Of a stretch of 64,000 bases of DNA, positions 60,321 to 64,000 are shown piece by piece. Within the stretch, counting starts at the first letter, position 1, and each line of letters starts with the position of its first letter. The stretch is from Myxococcales bacterium (GTDB taxonomy: Bacteria; Myxococcota_A; Polyangia; Nannocystales; Nannocystaceae): positions 124,001 to 188,000 of the forward strand of contig JACKDV010000003.1 of NCBI GenBank assembly GCA_020633315.1. Reading direction: 5' to 3'. Position numbers and translations under genes: made by a program. The notes under the pieces were generated by a model. It was given only the letters and a program-made list of their open reading frames with translations, had not been told where the DNA came from and did no database searches.

Positions 60321-62312
60321 GTGCCCCGTCGGCTCCCCCCCATCCGTGACTGGCCGTTGTCGCTCAAGCTGGCGGCGACGGTCCTCGTGCTGGCGGTGAT
60401 CCCCCTGCTGCTGGTGGCGCTGGTCAACGCCCACGACGTCGAGTCGCAGTCGGTGTCGCGCGAGACCCAGAGCCTGCAGCGCCGCTCCGCCGCGGCCGCC
60501 CGCCGCCTCGAGGAACGCGTGGGCCGCCTGCGCGCCTACGTGGAGCTGGTCGCCAACAACCCCACCATCCTCGCCGCCATGGGCGACGCCCCGCGCCCCG
60601 GCGACCCCGCGCCCGCGGCCGCCGTGGCCTGGGACCAGCGGCACCCCGAGATCTTCGCGCTGCTGGTGAGCCTGCGCCAGGCCAACCCCTCGTGGTTCGC
60701 CAACGTGTACCTGCTCGACGCGGCCGGGGTGTGCATCGCCACCAGCGAGCGCAGCACCAAGCCCGAGATGGTCGGGCGCCCCTACGACTACCGCCCCTAC
60801 TTCCAGGCCGCCATCGAGGACCGCGAGCCCTTCGTCACCGACGTGCTCAAGAACGCCAACAGCCCCGGCACCGGCATCTTCGTCTCGGCGCCGGTGCTGG
60901 TCGACGACGCGGTGGCCGGGGTGGTGGTGCTCAAGGTGGAGAGCGACGCCCTCGACGAGGTGGTCGCCGACCTCGGGCGCACCGGCGGCAGCGCGCTGCT
61001 CGTGGACCGCTTCGGCGTGGTCGTCAGCGACGCCTGGACCGGCACCCTGCGGAGCACCGACGATCCGGGCAGCCTGCAGTTCCACCCCTTCGCCTCGGTG
61101 GCGCGCTTCACCACCCTGTTCGAGCAGACCCGCCGCTACGGCACCCCCGACGGCGAGCACTACCTCGATCGCGTGGGCCAGTCCCTCGACCTCGAGCCGC
61201 TGTGGAGCGCCCTGCAGCAGCGCAGCCCCGGCGCGGCCGAGCACGACGTGCCGCCCTCGTACGGCGCCGCGCCGGTGCCCACCATGGTCGGCTACGCGCC
61301 GGTGCTCGGGGGAGACGCCGAGCCCTACGGCTACGTGGTGCTGGGCGAGCCCGCGGCCGAGTTCCGCGGGCCCCTGCGCGAGATCGCCGAGCAGGCGCTG
61401 CTGCGCTTCGGCCTGGTCGCCTTCGGGGTGGCCCTGGTCATCGCCCTGCTCATCCGTCGCTTCTCTCGGCAGGTGGTCGACCTGGCCGACGGCGCGCGTC
61501 GCCTGGCCGACGGCGAGCGGGCCGGGCCGCTGTCGCTGGCGCGTCGCGACGAGCTGGGCATGCTCGCCGACAGCATCCAGCGCCTGGCCGATCACGCCCG
61601 CGACGCGGTCTCGGCCGAGCGCAGCGCCCGGGAACGCAGCCAGCGCGAGCGCGACGTGGCCGAGGCCCTCGCCCAGGCCCGCACCGAGGCGGTCTCGCGC
61701 ACCCACGCGGCCCTCGCCGCCGTGCGCGAGGCCCTCGAGGCCCCCGGGGGCGACGGCCCCTCGCCTCGTCTGCGCGACGCCCTGCGCGGCGCCACCATCG
61801 ATCTCGCCGCGCTGGGCGACGAGGCCCTGCGCCCGCGCGCCGCCCGGGTCGACCTCGCGAGCGTAGCCCGCCGGGTGCTCGACGCCCGCCCCGAGCACGG
61901 CAGCGAGCCGAGGCTCCAGCTACGGGCCGACGAAGGGCTCGCGCTCGACACCGATCCCGAGCTGCTGCGCCGGATCCTCGAGCACCTGGTGGACAACGCC
62001 TGCAAGTTCACCCGGCGGGGCACGGTGGAGCTGCGCGTGGAGGCGCGGGGCTCGGGCGCGGCCGTGGTGGTCGCCGACACCGGGATGGGCCTCACCGCGC
62101 GCCAGCTCGCGCGCTTCAACGGCAGCGCCACCGAGGGCGACGAGCCCGTGGGCACCGGCGGCATCGGCCTCAGCGTGGCCCGTCGCCTGGCCCGTGCGCT
62201 GGGGGCCACGCTGACCGCCCAGGGCGAGGTGGGTCGCGGCAGCACCGTCACCCTCGAGCTGCCCGCCGAGCTCCCCGCGGCGCCCCCGGTCGCGCCCGAC
62301 GCGTCGGCCTAG
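60321..62312 (+). CDS. Membrane sensor protein with HAMP and HATPase domains, degenerate phosphoacceptor
   Basis: This 663-residue protein starts at GTG 60321. It has membrane segments at about 14-36 and 361-379, with a Cache-like sensor between (SWFANVYLLDAAGVCIATSERS, IFVSAPVLVDDAVAGVVVLKV). HAMP follows (about 380-432), then a helical stretch, then a HATPase domain with ILEHLVDNACKFT (Asn559), VADTGMGL (Asp586) and GTGGIGLSVARRLA. The dimerisation helix should carry an H-box like HELRTP; I see only His462 in RTHAALAAVREAL, so the phosphoacceptor is absent or unusual. No response regulator is adjacent. Confidence 0.82.
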   Translation: MPRRLPPIRDWPLSLKLAATVLVLAVIPLLLVALVNAHDVESQSVSRETQSLQRRSAAAARRLEERVGRLRAYVELVANNPTILAAMGDAPRPGDPAPAAAVAWDQRHPEIFALLVSLRQANPSWFANVYLLDAAGVCIATSERSTKPEMVGRPYDYRPYFQAAIEDREPFVTDVLKNANSPGTGIFVSAPVLVDDAVAGVVVLKVESDALDEVVADLGRTGGSALLVDRFGVVVSDAWTGTLRSTDDPGSLQFHPFASVARFTTLFEQTRRYGTPDGEHYLDRVGQSLDLEPLWSALQQRSPGAAEHDVPPSYGAAPVPTMVGYAPVLGGDAEPYGYVVLGEPAAEFRGPLREIAEQALLRFGLVAFGVALVIALLIRRFSRQVVDLADGARRLADGERAGPLSLARRDELGMLADSIQRLADHARDAVSAERSARERSQRERDVAEALAQARTEAVSRTHAALAAVREALEAPGGDGPSPRLRDALRGATIDLAALGDEALRPRAARVDLASVARRVLDARPEHGSEPRLQLRADEGLALDTDPELLRRILEHLVDNACKFTRRGTVELRVEARGSGAAVVVADTGMGLTARQLARFNGSATEGDEPVGTGGIGLSVARRLARALGATLTAQGEVGRGSTVTLELPAELPAAPPVAPDASA

Positions 62313-62381
62313 GCCGGAATCTCCCGCGCACGGCCCCGTACGGCCCCCTGGCGGCCCGTGGGCGGGTTGGAGGCGTTGTGG

Positions 62382-62387
62382 CATAGT
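62382..62387 (+). promoter_or_regulatory. -10-like CATAGT before DUF2079 gene
   Basis: GGCATAGT ends 11 bases before the ATG at 62399, in the gap following the sensor gene. Confidence 0.3.
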
Positions 62388-62398
62388 CCCGCTCCGCC

Positions 62399-64000
62399 AT
62401 GACGGCCCCCGAAGACGCGCCGCCTCCCGAGCCCTCCGACGCGATCGCCCGTCCGCTGTGGCTCCGCATCCTGCGGCTGGAGTTCCTCGACGGCATCATC
62501 GGCACCTTCCAGCGCTGGCTGCTGGGCGCGCTCATCATCGGCGTGGGCCCCGGCCTGGCCCTGTGGGCGCCGCTGCACCGCGAGGACCCCAAGTTCGTCC
62601 TCGACGACATCGGCAACCACCTCATCAAGGTCGACCTCAGCCTCGGGGATCGCATCCAGATGATCGAGTGGGGCCTGTGGTCGCTGCTGGCCATGGGCCT
62701 GCTCTACGCCGGCCTGGGCCTGTGGCACCGCCGGCGCGGCGACGGCCGCTCGCTGCCCGAGGTCTACGCCCGCCTCAACCTCCAGCTCGTGCCGGTGGGG
62801 CTCCTGCCCGTGTTCTCGGCGCTGTGGACCGAGCAGCTCGAGGCCCGCCTGCACCTGCTCAGCCTCACCCTCATCGCGGTCAGCTCCGCGATCATGGGCG
62901 CCTGGTACTACCACATGCTCAGCGCCCGGGTGGTCTCGTGGCGCGAGCGCCTGGCCCCCCTCGAGCGCCGGGCCGTACCCGAGCTGCTGATGACCCTGCT
63001 GGTGCTCGGCTACGCGTGGACCTTCGGCTACCTCTCGGTCACCGACCACCACAACCTCGGCACGCACATCTACGACCTCGCGCTCTACGACAACACCTTC
63101 TGGAACACCGCCCACGGCGACTCCATGGCGTGCTCGTACCTGCGCGGCGGCACGCACTACTCGGCGCACTACGACCCCATCATCATCCTGCTCGCGCCCA
63201 TCTACGGGCTCGCGCCCCGGGCCGAGACCCTCTTGTGGCTACAGTCGGTGTGGCTGGCCATGGGCGGGGTCCCCCTCTACCTCATCGCCAAGCGCGTGCT
63301 GGGCAACCCCTGGCAGGCCCTGGTGGTGATGCTGCTGTTCTACCTGGCCCCGGCCCTGCACGGGATCAACATGTTCGACTTCCACTCGCTGGCGCTGATG
63401 GTGCCGCTGGTGATGTGGATGATCTACCTGCTCGACGTGGGCACCCCGGCCGCCCTCGTCGGCTACTGGATCATGCTGGGCCTGCTGCTGCTCACCCGCG
63501 AGGACATGCCCTTCGTGGCCTGCTCCATCTCGATCTACGCGATCGCCACGCGGCGGCGGGTGACGGGGGTGATGACGATCCTGGTCGCCATCGCCTACCT
63601 CATCGAGATCAAGTCCAGCAGCCGGGCGCTCCTGTCGGGCGACAAGGAGAGCTACTCGTACTCCTACTACTACGAGGAGATGATCCCCAAGGGCAAGGAC
63701 GGCACCGACGAGGGCCTGGTGGGCCTGGTGACCACCGCGCTCAGCGATCCGGTGGCGGCCATGGCCGTGCTGCTCAAGCCGCCCAAGCTGGTCTACTTCG
63801 GCAAGGTGCTGATGCCCCTGCTGCTGCTGCCCTTCTTCTCGGGTCGCAAGGTGCTGCTGCTGGCCTACGGCATGCTCTTCATCGGGCTGGTCTCGCGCAA
63901 GTACGTGTTCTCGGTGCACTTCCAGTACTCGGCGGTGCTGCTGCCCTTCCTGCTCATGGCCTGGCCCGACGGCCTCAACAACGTCAGCAACAGCCGCCTG
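62399..64000 (+). CDS. DUF2079 family membrane protein (3' truncated by window)
   Basis: At least 534 residues are present and the frame runs on beyond the window. The sequence has many hydrophobic segments, a first periplasmic region and the DUF2079 motifs THIYDLALYDNTFWNTAHGD, RGGTHYSAHYDPIIILLAP and a conserved NMFDFHSLALMVPL. This family resembles GT-C glycosyltransferase-like membrane proteins. A non-membrane stretch (about residues 405-450) contains a YSYSYYYEEMIPKGK segment. The ATG at 62399 follows a CATAGT -10-like box. The function is not established. Confidence 0.85.
   Translation, partial: MTAPEDAPPPEPSDAIARPLWLRILRLEFLDGIIGTFQRWLLGALIIGVGPGLALWAPLHREDPKFVLDDIGNHLIKVDLSLGDRIQMIEWGLWSLLAMGLLYAGLGLWHRRRGDGRSLPEVYARLNLQLVPVGLLPVFSALWTEQLEARLHLLSLTLIAVSSAIMGAWYYHMLSARVVSWRERLAPLERRAVPELLMTLLVLGYAWTFGYLSVTDHHNLGTHIYDLALYDNTFWNTAHGDSMACSYLRGGTHYSAHYDPIIILLAPIYGLAPRAETLLWLQSVWLAMGGVPLYLIAKRVLGNPWQALVVMLLFYLAPALHGINMFDFHSLALMVPLVMWMIYLLDVGTPAALVGYWIMLGLLLLTREDMPFVACSISIYAIATRRRVTGVMTILVAIAYLIEIKSSSRALLSGDKESYSYSYYYEEMIPKGKDGTDEGLVGLVTTALSDPVAAMAVLLKPPKLVYFGKVLMPLLLLPFFSGRKVLLLAYGMLFIGLVSRKYVFSVHFQYSAVLLPFLLMAWPDGLNNVSNSRL

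Overview
The window is about 64 kb of very GC-rich, densely coding bacterial chromosome. Features that point to a myxobacterium, probably of the Nannocystis/Enhygromyxa/Plesiocystis group (inference): a MYXO-CTERM-type C-terminus with a Gly/Ser-rich linker, a soluble-type Ser/Thr kinase operon, many lipoproteins with Ser/Gly/Thr linkers, a mevalonate pathway feeding HpnC/D/E squalene synthesis, and C/G-biased third codon positions throughout. Starts are often GTG, sometimes TTG, and neighbouring genes often overlap by ATGA or GTGA. I see no phage, insertion sequence, CRISPR array or rRNA. One tRNA, Leu(CAA), is present.

Layout. 1-5.8 kb (+): end of a probable mevalonate diphosphate decarboxylase, a fused phosphomevalonate kinase/HMG-CoA reductase, then hpnC, hpnD and hpnE, so mevalonate chemistry and squalene formation sit in one transcription unit. 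5.8-6.1 kb: frameshifted remnant of a DUF4351-type gene. 6.2-7.9 kb (-): ICMT-like methyltransferase and YgfZ-like folate protein. 8.0-13.8 kb (+): TolC-like channel, MlaC-like lipid carrier, a lipoprotein and a short DsbD, converging on a lipoprotein glutaredoxin (-). 14.6-18.5 kb (+): a C45-like protein without its nucleophile cysteine and a lipoprotein prolyl oligopeptidase. 18.5-23.0 kb (-): Ser/Thr kinase with an exported C-terminal domain, overlapping two DUF2341/LamG lipoproteins.

23-34.5 kb: pdxJ, a 40-residue basic protein, rarA, a tandem DUF5329-like lipoprotein with a DUF423 membrane protein, a secreted zincin-like MYXO-CTERM protein, yqgE, tRNA-Leu, two envelope proteins, a broken Cys-rich gene and an isoaspartyl peptidase. 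34-43 kb: ybeY with a GAF/HD-GYP protein, diverging from a TPR-AAA+ / membrane / TPR-membrane operon, then phoH-tldD (-) and mazG (+).

43-50.6 kb: a small membrane-associated unknown, a 40-bp tandem repeat block, an AMIN-like secreted protein, accD-folC (-) diverging from purM and an FAD oxidoreductase (+), and a methyltransferase (-). 50.7-58.3 kb (-): two very large tandem DUF3857/transglutaminase-type proteins, one with an intact Cys and one without. 58.4-64 kb (+): UbiA-family prenyltransferase, sterol-desaturase-like hydroxylase, a sensor kinase lacking a recognisable phospho-acceptor helix, and a DUF2079 membrane protein running off the end.

The least explained units are the kinase/LamG operon, the tandem DUF3857 giants and the AAA+/TPR operon. 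All family calls come from reading motifs by eye; no database search was possible.
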